A DNA stretch of 64,000 nucleotides from Planctomycetota bacterium (GCA_016197205.1 JACPWG010000023.1:158096-222095); one strand, 5' to 3'; counted from the stretch's first letter, positions 24,904-34,591 are shown. A program made the numbers and translations. The notes: a model not told the origin generated them from the letters alone.

Positions 24904-26511
24904 TCACCTTCCCTCCCCCGCCTCATCCATCGCGCGCACCTCCTGCCGCACTTCCTCCAGTCCCGGCTCCAGCCTCAGCGCCTCCTCGAAGCACTTCCGC
25001 GCCTCCCCGAACTGCCCCAGCATTCTGTGCAGGCCGCCCTTCTTCGCCAGCAACACCCCCGACCGCGGATTCGCCTTCACCGCCCGAGCCGCCGCCGAGA
25101 GCGCCAGCGCCGTGTCCCCGGCCTCCATCGCCGCCCACACGAGCGCGCTCAGCGCCTCCGGATCCTCCCCCTTCAACTGGATTCCCGCCTCGAGCGCCGC
25201 CAGCCCCTCCTTCGGCCGGCCGCCCTTCACGAGCACCACGCCCAGGTTGAGGCGCGCGTCCGCATACCTGGGATCGCGTTCGATCGCAGCCGCGTAGCAG
25301 GCCGCCGCCGCCTCCGGCCTCCCCAACGCGTCCTGGACCACGCCCACCAGAAAGTGGGAGACCGGGTCCGCGGGTTTGAGGTCCCGCAGTTTGCCGAACC
25401 ATCCCAGGGCTGGCTCGAATTCCCCGTGTTCCAGGCAGGAGTGGCCCAGCGTCCGCAGGTCAGCCGCATACGGACCGGGATCGCGCATCGAGGCGAGGAT
25501 CGGCGCCACCTCGGCCTCCGTGATCGGCCGGAAGAACGCGCGCCGCAGCCGCCCCGCCGCGTCGAAAACAAAAGTGGCCGGGAGCGCGACCGCGCCCCCG
25601 TCGCCGAAGAAGCTCGCCAGCAGCGCTTCGCTCGCGAGGTATTGCACGTAGGGCGGCTTCCCTTCCTCGACCGCTTTTCGAACCGCCGCGACGTCCTTCG
25701 TCTCCGCGCTCACGCCCACGACTCGCGCCTCCGCCTTGCAGCGAACGGCGAGGGAGGCGAGCTCCCCTGCCTCCGCCCGGCACGCCGCGCACGCGGGGGA
25801 CCAGAAATTCAGCACGGTCGGCCGCCCCGGCGCGGCAAGCCTTTCCCGCGCGCCCCCGTCCAACCGCTCCGCCTCCGCGTCGAGCGAGAACGCCGGCGCG
25901 CGTCGCGGTCGCGTCCCCTCCGGCCACCTCTCGAGCGCGCTCGCCTTCGCCTCGGGACGCCCTTCGACCAGCTCGAGCAGGCGGTCGGCGGGCAGGTCCC
26001 TCCACGTCTCCGTCGCGCCCGAGGGCCAAGCCACGGTCACCTCGTCGAGGCGCGCCGCATCCCCGAGGCCGAAGGACAAGTCGGCCGGCACTTGCGTCTG
26101 AAAACCGTCCGTGAGCTTCACGAAATCGCGCTGCGTCACGTCCCCCGTGCGCACGCTCGCGACCGCGCCGAGCGCGACGGCCGGCGTCTTCACGGCCCGC
26201 AGCCGCAGCCGGGCAAAGTGGCGCGTGGGAGACGTATTTTCGACCAGGCGAAGTCCCTGCAACCCCGCCAGCACCAGATCGAGGTCGCCATCCCCATCGA
26301 TGTCCACGGGGGCCGCGGCGCGGCCGTCGTCGTCAAAGTCCAGCCCCAGCACGTACGCGGCCGGGTAGAAGCGCGGCGACACGCCGTCCGGATTGTGAAA
26401 GTAGCAATCCCGCTCGTACCCGCTGAACGAGCCACGGAAGGTCCGGTTCGTCTCCCGCGTCACGTTGCGAGGGGTCTCCCCGCGGTCGAGCGCCCGGGCG
26501 TCGGCGACCAC
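24904..26511 (-). CDS. CRTAC1-like protein, C-terminal part: ASPIC/UnbV, redoxin and TPR domains
   Basis: 535 residues from the first GTG after the interrupting TGA. In order: an FG-GAP unit (DIDGDGDLDLVLAGLQG), an ASPIC/UnbV domain (LGAVASVRTGDVTQRDFVK, TVAWPSGATETWRDLP), a TlpA-like redoxin domain with active-site CAAC (TVLNFWSPACAACRAE), and four or more TPR units to the end. It is in the same frame as the preceding gene, and the 7 codons before this start continue the homology (TYYWRQVVADAR). It is therefore the second half of a single gene cut by TGA at 26530-26532. If translated alone it has no signal peptide and would stay in the cytoplasm. Confidence 0.75.
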   Translation of the reverse strand: MVADARALDRGETPRNVTRETNRTFRGSFSGYERDCYFHNPDGVSPRFYPAAYVLGLDFDDDGRAAAPVDIDGDGDLDLVLAGLQGLRLVENTSPTRHFARLRLRAVKTPAVALGAVASVRTGDVTQRDFVKLTDGFQTQVPADLSFGLGDAARLDEVTVAWPSGATETWRDLPADRLLELVEGRPEAKASALERWPEGTRPRRAPAFSLDAEAERLDGGARERLAAPGRPTVLNFWSPACAACRAEAGELASLAVRCKAEARVVGVSAETKDVAAVRKAVEEGKPPYVQYLASEALLASFFGDGGAVALPATFVFDAAGRLRRAFFRPITEAEVAPILASMRDPGPYAADLRTLGHSCLEHGEFEPALGWFGKLRDLKPADPVSHFLVGVVQDALGRPEAAAACYAAAIERDPRYADARLNLGVVLVKGGRPKEGLAALEAGIQLKGEDPEALSALVWAAMEAGDTALALSAAARAVKANPRSGVLLAKKGGLHRMLGQFGEARKCFEEALRLEPGLEEVRQEVRAMDEAGEGR

Positions 26512-26529
26512 CTGCCGCCAATAGTACGT

Positions 26530-28350
26530 TCAGTAGTCCGGCGCCTTCGCGTCGCGGTGGGACGTGAAGCCGTTCGTCACGAAGAGGTCCTTGTCCCCAT
26601 CGTTGTCGAAGTCCGCGAAGAGCGCGGCCCAGGCCCACTCCGCCCAGTTCACCCCGCGCTCGACCCCGCGCTCCGTCCAAGCGCCGACCTTCCCCTCGCG
26701 CTCGTAGAGCTGGTTCCCCGCCCCCATCGCGCGGATGCGCGCCCGCATGGCCTCCCCCATGCCCCCCGCGAGCGCCGTGATCCGCTGCCCCGCGTGGGAG
26801 GACATGTTCGAAACGTGGACGCTCCACGCCCCCGTGTTGTCGTAGTCGCCGAGCGTCAGGCCCATGGAGTAGTTGGAGCCCTGCGCGAAGAGGTGCTCGG
26901 GCCTCTCCTGGAACCGTCCCTTGCCCAGATTTTCGTAGTAGACGTTCGGCCCATAGTCGTTCGCCACGAGGAGGTCCGGGTCGCCGTCGCCGTCGAAGTC
27001 GAAGAACGCGGCGGCGTAGCTGTACTGGGTCCCGCGGACGCCGCGCGCCTCGGCCTCCTCCGTGAAGCGGAGGCCGCCCTGGTTCAGGAAGAGGAGGTTG
27101 GCCGCGCCGTCGTGGGCGTCGACCGTGTTGTACCGCTCCCCCTTCGACTCGGAATTGGAGTACGCGCAAAAAAAGAGATCGATGAGCCCGTTCCCGTCCA
27201 CGTCGCAGGGCACGATCGACTGCACGTTGAGCGAGCGCGTACCCGCGGGGACCGCGCACTCCAGCGCCCCGGGCAGGGTTTTCCACGCCCCGTCCCTGGA
27301 GACGCGGAGGTCGAGCCGCGCGCGGGTCCCCTCGATCGCGACGACCCGCGTGCTCACCAGCTCCTCGGTGCCGTCGTTGTCCAGGTCGAGGTAGAGGTAG
27401 AAGTACGCGGCCTCCTCCGGCGTGCGCGCCGGGGCCTCGGCGCGGACGAAGCCGCCCTTCCCGTCGTTCAGGAAAAGGACGGTCTGCTTGTTCGCGACCG
27501 TCGCGAGCACGTCCCAGAAGCCGTCGCGGTTCCAGTCGACGACGCTGAGGCCGCCGTTCGTGAGGATCGTGCGGTCGTCGATGACCCGCTGGGAGAGGTC
27601 GCGGTTGGCGTCGCTCTCGTTGAAGCTGAACCCGGTCAAGGCGGTGATGTCGTTGAACGGCGGACGCGGACTTTCGACGCGATTGCCTTCGAGCAGCGCG
27701 AGGCGACGGAGCTTCCAGGCGTCCTCGGCCGCGGCGACCAGCTCGACCTCCACCGAGGTGTCCACGTAACCGCGGCCCCCTTCCGGCCGCGGGCCGCCGA
27801 GCTGGAAATGGATGCGCGCATAGGCCCGCTGCTCGGAGGGGTCCAGCAGGAACTCGTACGTGCGCCAGTTCGCCCGCTCGAGGTGGGACCACGCCTGTAC
27901 CTGCGCGCGCAGCACCGACACGAAGCCCGCGCGGTCGAGCGGCGGAAGCCCTTCCGACACGTACCGGCGGATCGCGAGGCCGCGGTCGGGGACGGCCTGG
28001 CCGCCGTCCGGCCCCGGAAAGGCGCCGACGAAGTCCGGCGTGAGGGCGTCCGCGACGGCCTCCCACGAGCCGCGCTTGAGCCCCGCGAGGAAGGTCGCCT
28101 TGATTTGGGCCCCGACCTGATCGGCGAGGGCCTCGGAGCGCTCGATGTCGGTGACGAATTCAGTCGGTCGGGACAGGAGGGATGCGGCGCCGGAGGCGGG
28201 AGGTGCTGGGGGTGCGGCGCCGCGTCCGTCGTCCGCGCTCACCGCGAGGGGGGCCAGGGTCATGAGAACAAGGGGGCAACACAACCGAGCCCATACGAAC
28301 GGGCTTGAGCACGCGACCCCCCTCCGGATCCAGGCGGATTCGCCATTCAC
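26530..28350 (-). CDS. CRTAC1-like FG-GAP/VCBS protein, N-terminal part
   Basis: 606 residues from the GTG at 28350, chosen because AGGAG lies 7 bases upstream and a signal-like segment follows (LCCPLVLMTLAPLAVSA). An N-terminal region of about 200 residues is of unknown fold. FG-GAP/VCBS repeats then follow, with Ca-binding-type motifs VVDWNRDGFWDV, DLDNDGTEEL, DVDGNGLIDL, DFDGDGDPDL and DFDNDGDKDL. It ends HRDAKAPDY then TGA, and the next codons read TYYWRQVVADARALDRG in frame, which is normal internal CRTAC1 sequence. The beta-propeller is probably extracytoplasmic. The TGA is either a nonsense mutation or a sequencing error, and would separate the propeller from its ASPIC and redoxin domains. 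Confidence 0.8.
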   Translation of the reverse strand: MNGESAWIRRGVACSSPFVWARLCCPLVLMTLAPLAVSADDGRGAAPPAPPASGAASLLSRPTEFVTDIERSEALADQVGAQIKATFLAGLKRGSWEAVADALTPDFVGAFPGPDGGQAVPDRGLAIRRYVSEGLPPLDRAGFVSVLRAQVQAWSHLERANWRTYEFLLDPSEQRAYARIHFQLGGPRPEGGRGYVDTSVEVELVAAAEDAWKLRRLALLEGNRVESPRPPFNDITALTGFSFNESDANRDLSQRVIDDRTILTNGGLSVVDWNRDGFWDVLATVANKQTVLFLNDGKGGFVRAEAPARTPEEAAYFYLYLDLDNDGTEELVSTRVVAIEGTRARLDLRVSRDGAWKTLPGALECAVPAGTRSLNVQSIVPCDVDGNGLIDLFFCAYSNSESKGERYNTVDAHDGAANLLFLNQGGLRFTEEAEARGVRGTQYSYAAAFFDFDGDGDPDLLVANDYGPNVYYENLGKGRFQERPEHLFAQGSNYSMGLTLGDYDNTGAWSVHVSNMSSHAGQRITALAGGMGEAMRARIRAMGAGNQLYEREGKVGAWTERGVERGVNWAEWAWAALFADFDNDGDKDLFVTNGFTSHRDAKAPDY

Positions 28351-28698
28351 AGGGAGACTCCTGAAGACTCGAAAGGGAGATCCGTTCCTACCGGTTGTCC
28401 CACCAGCGTAGTGCCAGGCGGTCGGGCTGTCAAGCCCCTGCGCCCGGGCGGAAGACGACAGCAAGGACCCGGATCGCAGTTGGCGCCAAGCTTCCCGACC
28501 GGACCGCCTCCGCGGCCCTCGCCGGCGCCGACCCCGTTCGCCGGAGGGGCGCGGTCCACGTCGCCGCCGTCCTCGCGGCCGTTGGCCGGCTCCCGCCCGC
28601 GTCGCAGCCCGACCTGCTCTTCGAAGGGGGGGCGACCGCGCCTCGCGCGCCCGCCGACGCGGAGCGCTACCGGCAACTCGCCGGGTGCGGCCGGGTGA

Positions 28699-28914
28699 CC
28701 CGGCAAGGAGGCCGCGTGGCCAGTCTCCTGGCCGTGCACGCGGAGGCCGGCGGGCGTGCGGGTCGAGGTCCCCCGCCTCGTCGCCGGCGCGTACCGCACG
28801 ATTGAGCTTTTCCTCCACCTCGGAATGTGGGACAATCCGCCCGCCTCCCTCGCGGTCCGCATCGAGTGCTCCGCGGGCGCGCCCGTGAGCTTTGCCGTCC
28901 CAGTCGTCCACTGA
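28699..28914 (+). other. Possible C-terminal remnant of a small protein
   Basis: The frame after a TGA at 28696-28698 encodes VRVEVPRLVAGAYRTIELFL, HLGMWDNPPASLAVRIECSA and SFAVPVVH, then TGA. The composition is that of a folded beta-rich domain, not random high-GC translation. There is no convincing start. A neighbouring frame (GRVTRQGGRVASLLAVHAEA) may be its broken first half. I do not recognise the family. The rest of the 28351-28942 gap shows nothing else. Confidence 0.25.
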
Positions 28915-28942
28915 CCCTGCGCTACACCAGGAGCCTCCCCGC

Positions 28943-30181
28943 ATGGCCCCGGCCGCCCGCCTGCTACCTCTGCTCCTTTCCCTGTTCGCGCTCCTCCCTG
29001 CGGGCCCGCCCTACGCGGGGCCGTTCAAGGACGACCCCCGGTTGAAGACCGTCCTCGCAGCGCTCCCGGCGTGGAAAGCCGCCGCCCTGGCGGACGCGGC
29101 GCGGCGGCTCGGGGTCCCCGCCCCGCCCGAGGGGGCCGTCACGCTCGTGCTCCGCGATGCCGCCCCGCCGCCGGCCGGCGGGTACCGCATGTTCGAGGGG
29201 GCGCAGTTTCGCACCTCCGGCAAACCCCCGAAGATCGTCCTGACCCTGTACGCGGAGTTCCTCATCAACGGCCGCTTCGACGTCCCCGCCGAGCTGGCGC
29301 ACGAGGCTGTCCACGCCGTCATGCGCCACACCCTGGCGACGGGCCACGACCGCGTGCCGGAATGGGTCCGCGAGGGCCTGGCCGTGCACCTCGCGGGTCA
29401 GGGCGAAGAGCGCATCGACGCCCTGCTCACCGCCCCGGACCACGCGGAGTCCCCCGCGGACGCGATCCGCCCCCTCGCCGAGCGCCACGGCCTCGCCGAC
29501 TATGCGCGCGACTTTCTCTTCGTGGAGCATCTTCGCCGCGTCGGCCGCTTCGAGGCCTTCGTGCGCGAGCTGATGGCCGGCCGCGGCCTCGAGCAGGCGC
29601 TGGGTGAGCCGGTCGACACCTTCGAAACCGCGGCGCGCGCCTTTGCGCGTGCGGAAATCACCGCGCGCGCGGGCGAGGCGCACGAGGCTTATCGCGCCAT
29701 CCTCCGGGCGAGTCGCGACCGGCGCTGGGAGGAGCTCGCGCAGTTCACGGCCGAATTTCCGCGCGATCGTCCCTCGACGCGCTATGCGGCCGTGGTCGGT
29801 TACTTCGCCGCGAAGGCGGCGCTCTTCGCCGGGAAAGAGGCGGAGGCCCTTCTCTCGCTGGAGGCCTGGCGGGCGACGCCGGAGGCGGCGCGGACCTGGT
29901 GCTTCGACGACGGCCTGCTGCTCGCGGGACGCGCGCTGATGCGGGAGCGCCGCCCCGACGAGGCGGCCGTGCAGTTCGAACGCGCGGTGCGCGAGTTCCC
30001 CGACTCGCAAGGCTTCGACACCGCGGCCTACGACTGGGGCTTCGCGCTCGCCGCGGCTGGTCGCAAGGAGCGTGCGACGGAACTCCTGCAGCGGGCCCTC
30101 GCAAGCTTCCCCGCCCACAAGTCCGCGGTCCGCGCGCGGAAGCTCCTCCAACCGGCGGTCCCGGCCGTGCCGCACAAGTAG
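28943..30181 (+). CDS. Secreted HExxH metallopeptidase-like protein with C-terminal TPRs
   Basis: 412 residues from the ATG at 28943, preceded by AGGAG at 9 bases and starting a signal peptide (ARLLPLLLSLFALLPAGPP). The gluzincin motif HEAVH (120-124) is followed 20 residues later by Glu144 in WVREGLAVH, the third zinc ligand of MA-clan peptidases with a short spacer. The surrounding pattern (PAELAHEAVHAVM, VPEWVREGLA) is that of the peptidase MA-like group often fused to TPRs. Residues 230-410 form TPR-type helices (DEAAVQFERAVREFPDSQGF). It is probably an extracytoplasmic zinc protease or peptide-binding protein; the substrate is unknown. Confidence 0.75.
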   Translation: MAPAARLLPLLLSLFALLPAGPPYAGPFKDDPRLKTVLAALPAWKAAALADAARRLGVPAPPEGAVTLVLRDAAPPPAGGYRMFEGAQFRTSGKPPKIVLTLYAEFLINGRFDVPAELAHEAVHAVMRHTLATGHDRVPEWVREGLAVHLAGQGEERIDALLTAPDHAESPADAIRPLAERHGLADYARDFLFVEHLRRVGRFEAFVRELMAGRGLEQALGEPVDTFETAARAFARAEITARAGEAHEAYRAILRASRDRRWEELAQFTAEFPRDRPSTRYAAVVGYFAAKAALFAGKEAEALLSLEAWRATPEAARTWCFDDGLLLAGRALMRERRPDEAAVQFERAVREFPDSQGFDTAAYDWGFALAAAGRKERATELLQRALASFPAHKSAVRARKLLQPAVPAVPHK

Positions 30182-30250
30182 CGTCAACCCTTCGTCCGTA
30201 CCCACATTTTTTTTCGACCTGACACCCGGCACACGAAGGGCGCCCGGCGA

Positions 30251-30273
30251 TTGTGGTGCAGGGCTTCCGCCTT
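30251..30273. repeat. GTGCAGGGC hairpin repeat, half copy
   Basis: TTGTGGTGCAGGGCTTCCGCC, the reverse complement of the repeat at 8901, without its matching arm next to it. A CCGCCCTGCACCC segment 35 bases downstream (about 30300-30312) suggests the hairpin was split by an insertion. Confidence 0.5.
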
Positions 30274-30416
30274 CGCGCGCGGCGCTTCGGTGGACGGGTC
30301 CGCCCTGCACCCGCACTCGCTCGGACCCCTGGCACAGCCTGTCTCGTCTCCATTTTCAGCCCGTGGTCGCCGCGGACGAACCTCCCTGCACCCCACGACT
30401 CCCGTGAACGGATCCC

Positions 30417-33400
30417 ATGCGCACGCGACTCCTCGCCTTCCTCCTCGTCGTGCTTTCTCTCCCGGCCTGGCCGGGGGCCGGCGCCCGCGCCCAGGAAGGC
30501 GACCCGACGCGCTCGGCCGCGGAGGCGCGCGTCTCCGCGCTCGAGGACCGGTTCGAGGCGCTTTACGACGCCGCGAAATACGCGGAGGCGAGGGCCCCCG
30601 CGGAAGAGGCGCTCGCGCTCGCCGAACAGAAGCTCGGGCCCGGGCACCCGACGACCGCCTTCGCCCTCAACAACCTCGCCGTCGTGCTCGACGAGCTGGG
30701 CGACCTGCCGTCCGCCCGCCGGCTCCACGAGCGGGCGTTGGCGATCCGCGAGAAGGTATTCGGGCCTGCGCACGAGGCCACGGCCGCCAGCCTGAACAAC
30801 CTGGCCGCGCTCCTCCAGCGGCTCGGCGACCTGGGCGCCGCGCGTCCGCTCTTCGAACGCGCCCTCGCCATCACGGAGACGCGGAGCGGGCCCGACAGCG
30901 CCGACACGGCGCGCGCGCTCGGCAACCTCGGGAATCTCCTGCGGGACCTGGGCGACGATCGCGCCGCGCGCCCGATCATCGAACGCTCCCTCGCGATTCG
31001 CGAGAAGGCCCTGGGTCCGGACCACGCGGAGACCTCCTACAGCCTCCTGGCGCTCGGCCTTCTCCTCTGCGAGAACGGGGACCCGGCCGCGGCCCGGCCG
31101 CTTCTCGCGCGGGCCGTCACGATCCGCGAGCGGTCCTTCGGCCCCGGCCACCCGGCCACCGCGGCCGCGCTCAACAACTTCGCCATCGCCTTTCAAGAAT
31201 TCGGGGATCTCCCGCAGGCGCGCCGCCTCCACGAGCGGGCGCTCTCGATCCGCGAGAAGACCCTCGGCCCGACGCACCCGTCGACGGCGAACAGCCTGAA
31301 CAACCTGGCCGCGGTCCTCGTCGAGCTCGGCGACGTCGCCGCCGCGCGCACTCTGCACGAACGGGCGCTGGCCGTCCGCGAGGCGGCGCTCGGCCCGGAC
31401 CACCCCGACACCGCCCGCAGCCTGGTCAATCTGGGCATGACGCTGGACGCGCTCGGCGATTTTTCCGGCGCGAAGGGCCTGCTCGAACGCGCGCTCGCCC
31501 TTCAGGAAAAAGCCCTGGGCCCCGAGCACCCCGAAACCGTCGGGGTCTTGCACAACTTGGGGAGCGTGCGCTGGCACGCGGGTGACCTGCGGGCCGCACG
31601 CGCGGTCCTCGAGAAGGCCCTGGCGCTCCGGGAGAAGGCGCTCGGCGCGGCGCACCCGCTGACGGCGAGAAGCAGCGCGAACCTCGGGAACCTCCTCCGC
31701 GACCTGGGCGAAACGCGGGCTGCCCGCCCGCTCCTCGAAAAGGCCCTGGAGCTTCACGAGCACGCCCTCGGCCCGGACCATCCCGACACCGCGACGAGCG
31801 CCGCGAACCTGGCGATGCTCCTCTTTCAGCTTGGAGAGGAGGCGGAGGCCCGGCGGTTCCTCGCGCGGGCGTGGAGTTCGCAGCGCGCCGTGATGCACGC
31901 CCTCTTGCCGTGCCTGTCCTCGACCGAGCGCTGCTCGATGTTGCGTGCACGCGCGGTGGAGCTCGGGAACTACCTCCGGGCCTTCGAGGCCGACCCGGGG
32001 CGGACCTATGCCGCCGCGCTCGCCTGGAAGGGGGCGGGGCTGCGCGCGACCGCCGCCATGCTTCGCTTGCCCGCCGGGTCGAGCGAGGAAGCGAGGCGCG
32101 TCGCCGGGGAACTCCGCGCCGCGCGACGACAATTGGCCCGCCTCTTCCTCGAAGCCCCGGGCGCGCGACCCGACGGGCAGGGCACGGCGCAGGCCGGCGA
32201 ACAGGCGCGCCGCGCGGTCGACGAATTGGAACGCAAGCTTGCGGGGCTGCTCCCGGACTTCGCCGCACGCGCCTTCCTGGACGTGGGTCCAGAGGACGTA
32301 GCGAGGGCGCTTCCGCCGGGCGCGGTCCTGCTGGAGTTGCTGGAGAACGATGGCGAGGTGTTCGCCTGGCTGGTCCGTCCCGGCGCCGGCGTGCGAGCCT
32401 TTCGGCTGGGCCCGGCGCGCGAGCTGGAGGCTCTCGCGGATTCGTTCCGGTCGGCCCTTGAGCGGGACGACCACGCGGCCTGGGCGGAGACGGGCTGGTC
32501 GCTGCGCAAAAAATTGGCGGCCCCCCTCGCCGCCGCGTTCGAGGCCCCCGGCGCCCTCTACTTCTCGCCGGACGGGGCCCTGGCGACGATTCCCCTCGGG
32601 CTCTTGCCTGACGGGGATGCGGCCTCGGACAAATACCTGATGGAGGCACGCTCGGTCGTGTGCGTGACCAGCGGCGCCGGACTCGTGAAGGCCACGCTCG
32701 CGCCGCGGCCGACGTCGGCTTGCGGCCTTTTCGTCCTCGGCGGCGTGGACTACGAACGGGCGGAGGGGGCGGCGGAGGGGGCGGCCGACGGAGCGGTCTC
32801 AGGGAGCGCGGGCGGCAGCCGGCGCGCGGAGTTCGCGGTGGCCGCGCTGCCCGGGACCGCGTCCGAGGCGGAGGACGTCGCGCGACGCTTTCGTGCGAGG
32901 TTTGCCGGCACGCCCGTGCGCGCGCTCGCGGGTCGAGAGGCGACCGAGGCGGCCTTCGCGCGCGAGGCGACTCGCGCGCGTTTCGTGCACGCTGCCACGC
33001 ACGGCTTCTTCGACCTGCCGCACCTCCGCCGGACCGTCGCGGCGGGGGGTGTCGCCGGCACCGGCGCAGGCGGGGGAGCCGGCGCGACGACGCGCGGTTT
33101 CTCGGGTCCGCTGCTCGCCGGAGGGCCTCCGTTCGAGGCGGCGCGGACGGCCGGCGCCCCCGCGGCGGCGGTGAGCTGGAACCCGCTTCTTTTTTCGGGG
33201 GTCGTGCTCGCCGGCGCGAACACGCAAGACGGCGGCTCCGGGGAGGACGGCCGGCTCACGGCCGAGGAGGCGCAGGGGCTCGACCTGTCGGGCGTGGACC
33301 TGCTCGTCCTCTCGGCGTGCGAAACGGGGCGTGGGGAGTTGGCGGCCGGCGAGGGGGTGCTCGGCCTCTCTCGCGCCCTCTCCGTCGCGGGTGCGCGGGC

Positions 33401-33599
33401 CTTCGTCCTCTCGCTGTGGCGTGTCCCGGACGCCGAGACGCGCGAGCTCATGGACGCGTTCTACGAGGGGCTGTGGGGGGAAACGCCGCTTCCGCCCGAA
33501 GAGGCGCTTCGCCGTGCGCAGCTTCGGCTCCTCGCCCGCGACCGCGCCGGCGGCGCCTTCCGGCCTTCAAGCTGGGGTGCGTGGACCGTCCTGCGATGA
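30417..33599 (+). CDS. CHAT-domain protease-like protein with TPR array
   Basis: 1060 residues. A signal peptide (LLAFLLVVLSLPAWPGAGA) is followed by about ten 42-residue TPR units of the kinesin-light-chain type (ALNNLAVVLDELGDLPSARR, LHERALAIREKVFGP and variants) from residue 40 to 500. The C-terminal CHAT domain keeps the catalytic dyad of clan CD peptidases: His862 in HAATHGFF and Cys968 in LSACETGRGE. A Gly/Ala-rich insert lies between them. The signal peptide is unusual for a CHAT protein and suggests action outside the cytoplasm. No caspase-like substrate or effector gene sits next to it. A dead partial paralogue lies at 53638-54112. Confidence 0.88.
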   Translation: MRTRLLAFLLVVLSLPAWPGAGARAQEGDPTRSAAEARVSALEDRFEALYDAAKYAEARAPAEEALALAEQKLGPGHPTTAFALNNLAVVLDELGDLPSARRLHERALAIREKVFGPAHEATAASLNNLAALLQRLGDLGAARPLFERALAITETRSGPDSADTARALGNLGNLLRDLGDDRAARPIIERSLAIREKALGPDHAETSYSLLALGLLLCENGDPAAARPLLARAVTIRERSFGPGHPATAAALNNFAIAFQEFGDLPQARRLHERALSIREKTLGPTHPSTANSLNNLAAVLVELGDVAAARTLHERALAVREAALGPDHPDTARSLVNLGMTLDALGDFSGAKGLLERALALQEKALGPEHPETVGVLHNLGSVRWHAGDLRAARAVLEKALALREKALGAAHPLTARSSANLGNLLRDLGETRAARPLLEKALELHEHALGPDHPDTATSAANLAMLLFQLGEEAEARRFLARAWSSQRAVMHALLPCLSSTERCSMLRARAVELGNYLRAFEADPGRTYAAALAWKGAGLRATAAMLRLPAGSSEEARRVAGELRAARRQLARLFLEAPGARPDGQGTAQAGEQARRAVDELERKLAGLLPDFAARAFLDVGPEDVARALPPGAVLLELLENDGEVFAWLVRPGAGVRAFRLGPARELEALADSFRSALERDDHAAWAETGWSLRKKLAAPLAAAFEAPGALYFSPDGALATIPLGLLPDGDAASDKYLMEARSVVCVTSGAGLVKATLAPRPTSACGLFVLGGVDYERAEGAAEGAADGAVSGSAGGSRRAEFAVAALPGTASEAEDVARRFRARFAGTPVRALAGREATEAAFAREATRARFVHAATHGFFDLPHLRRTVAAGGVAGTGAGGGAGATTRGFSGPLLAGGPPFEAARTAGAPAAAVSWNPLLFSGVVLAGANTQDGGSGEDGRLTAEEAQGLDLSGVDLLVLSACETGRGELAAGEGVLGLSRALSVAGARAFVLSLWRVPDAETRELMDAFYEGLWGETPLPPEEALRRAQLRLLARDRAGGAFRPSSWGAWTVLR

Positions 33600-33743
33600 C
33601 GGCCTGCGAAAACAAAACTCCGCCGACCCTGTCCTACCCGCTACTGGCGGCGCGGTCGTGTCGCTCCGCGGCTTGCGGGGCACGCGCCCCAAAGCCGTCT
33701 CCCCCTGATGACCTCCCCGACCCGCTCCGCGCGGCGCCCCCCC

Positions 33744-34118
33744 TCACCCGCGGGCCCCGCCCTCCAGTCGAATCACGCGCTTGCCGATCTTCGCCAGCTC
33801 CCTCGCAAGCGCAAGCTCATGACGCCCCGCCCCCGCCTCGATCCGGGCGATCTCACGGATGATTTCGCGCGTCTGACGCTTGCTCTCCTCGACCTCGCGC
33901 GTCTGCAGCACAATGCGGTGGTCCATGCGTTCGTTCATCACCCGCAGCTCCACCACATTCGCCCGCAGCTCCACCACGTTCGCCTGCAGCTCCTTGGTGA
34001 TCGCCTTCAGCTCCGCAAAGTTCAACTGCAGCCACGTCACGAACTCCCCGTTCCCCTTGCCGTTTCCCTGGCCATTTCCATTTCCGTTGCCATCGTGCCC
34101 ACTTCGTCGCGTCGCCAT
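33744..34118 (-). CDS. Coiled-coil protein with Gly-Asn repeat N-terminus
   Basis: 124 residues from an ATG with GGGAG 7 bases upstream. Residues 8-24 are a dipeptide run (HDGNGNGNGQGNGKGNGEF) coded by a GGAAAT-type tandem repeat. The rest is a continuous amphipathic helix with heptad-like spacing (ELQANVVELRANVVELRVMN, REIIREIARIEAG), predicted to form a coiled coil. No membrane segment is seen. The duplicated NVVELRA heptads suggest internal repeat expansion. Function is unknown, and the adjacent CHAT gene runs convergently. Confidence 0.6.
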   Translation of the reverse strand: MATRRSGHDGNGNGNGQGNGKGNGEFVTWLQLNFAELKAITKELQANVVELRANVVELRVMNERMDHRIVLQTREVEESKRQTREIIREIARIEAGAGRHELALARELAKIGKRVIRLEGGARG

Positions 34119-34591
34119 CTGTCGGCTCCCGAATCATCAAGCCCCCGATCCCGTCGCCCCTGAGCATACCACGCTGCCGAGGGCAAAGCAAGGCAGGCAG
34201 GCCGCTGCATGCCCGCCCCGCCTCACCTTCGGTCCTCATCAACTCCCCCAAGCGCCCCCTGGGCGCGAAACGGAAACGAAAACAACAAGCCGAAATGAAG
34301 CTAAAATCGATCTCTCAGTGCGTTGCCCGCGATGATCGCCGGTAGAGGAGGGTGGACTCGGCGCCCGGCCTCTGCGTCTCCGCGTCTCTGTGTAAAAGTC
34401 CCGCATTCGACCCACACGGCCGGTCCGAATTTCAAATCGCAAAAAGTCAAATTTCAAATTTCAAATTTCGCCCGCGGCTAGTTGGGACGTGGAGCCATGA
34501 TCTAGCCACTTGCCGCCCTCGGTCGCGTTTAGCCCTTGTTCGGGTCGTTGAACGAAAACGGAAAAGGGAGAGAGAGCGAGATTGCCAAGGG
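34119..34591. other. Intergenic region with dispersed low-GC motifs
   Basis: No gene is seen. It contains a CTCTGCGTCTCCGCGTCTCTGTGT stretch, given here only as position 34369-34392, and a run of AAATTTC units (34430-34470). The AAATTTC run is similar to the AT-rich runs at 43352-43398 and 43531-43560. Such motifs recur between genes elsewhere in the window. Confidence 0.45.

Noticed and set aside
26530..26532. TGA as a recoded sense codon (Trp or selenocysteine)
   Set aside because: Several other genes here end in TGA, no other gene has an internal TGA, and no obvious SECIS-like structure was noticed. A nonsense mutation or sequencing error is simpler.
24691..28308. 1205-codon forward frame opposite the CRTAC1-like genes
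   Set aside because: Composition is that of an antisense shadow (runs of Arg, Pro, His), and the reverse strand holds clear domains.
30417..34118. CHAT protein plus coiled-coil gene as a defence island
   Set aside because: The genes converge, the CHAT protein has a signal peptide, and no recognised defence effector, nuclease or gasdermin-like gene is nearby.
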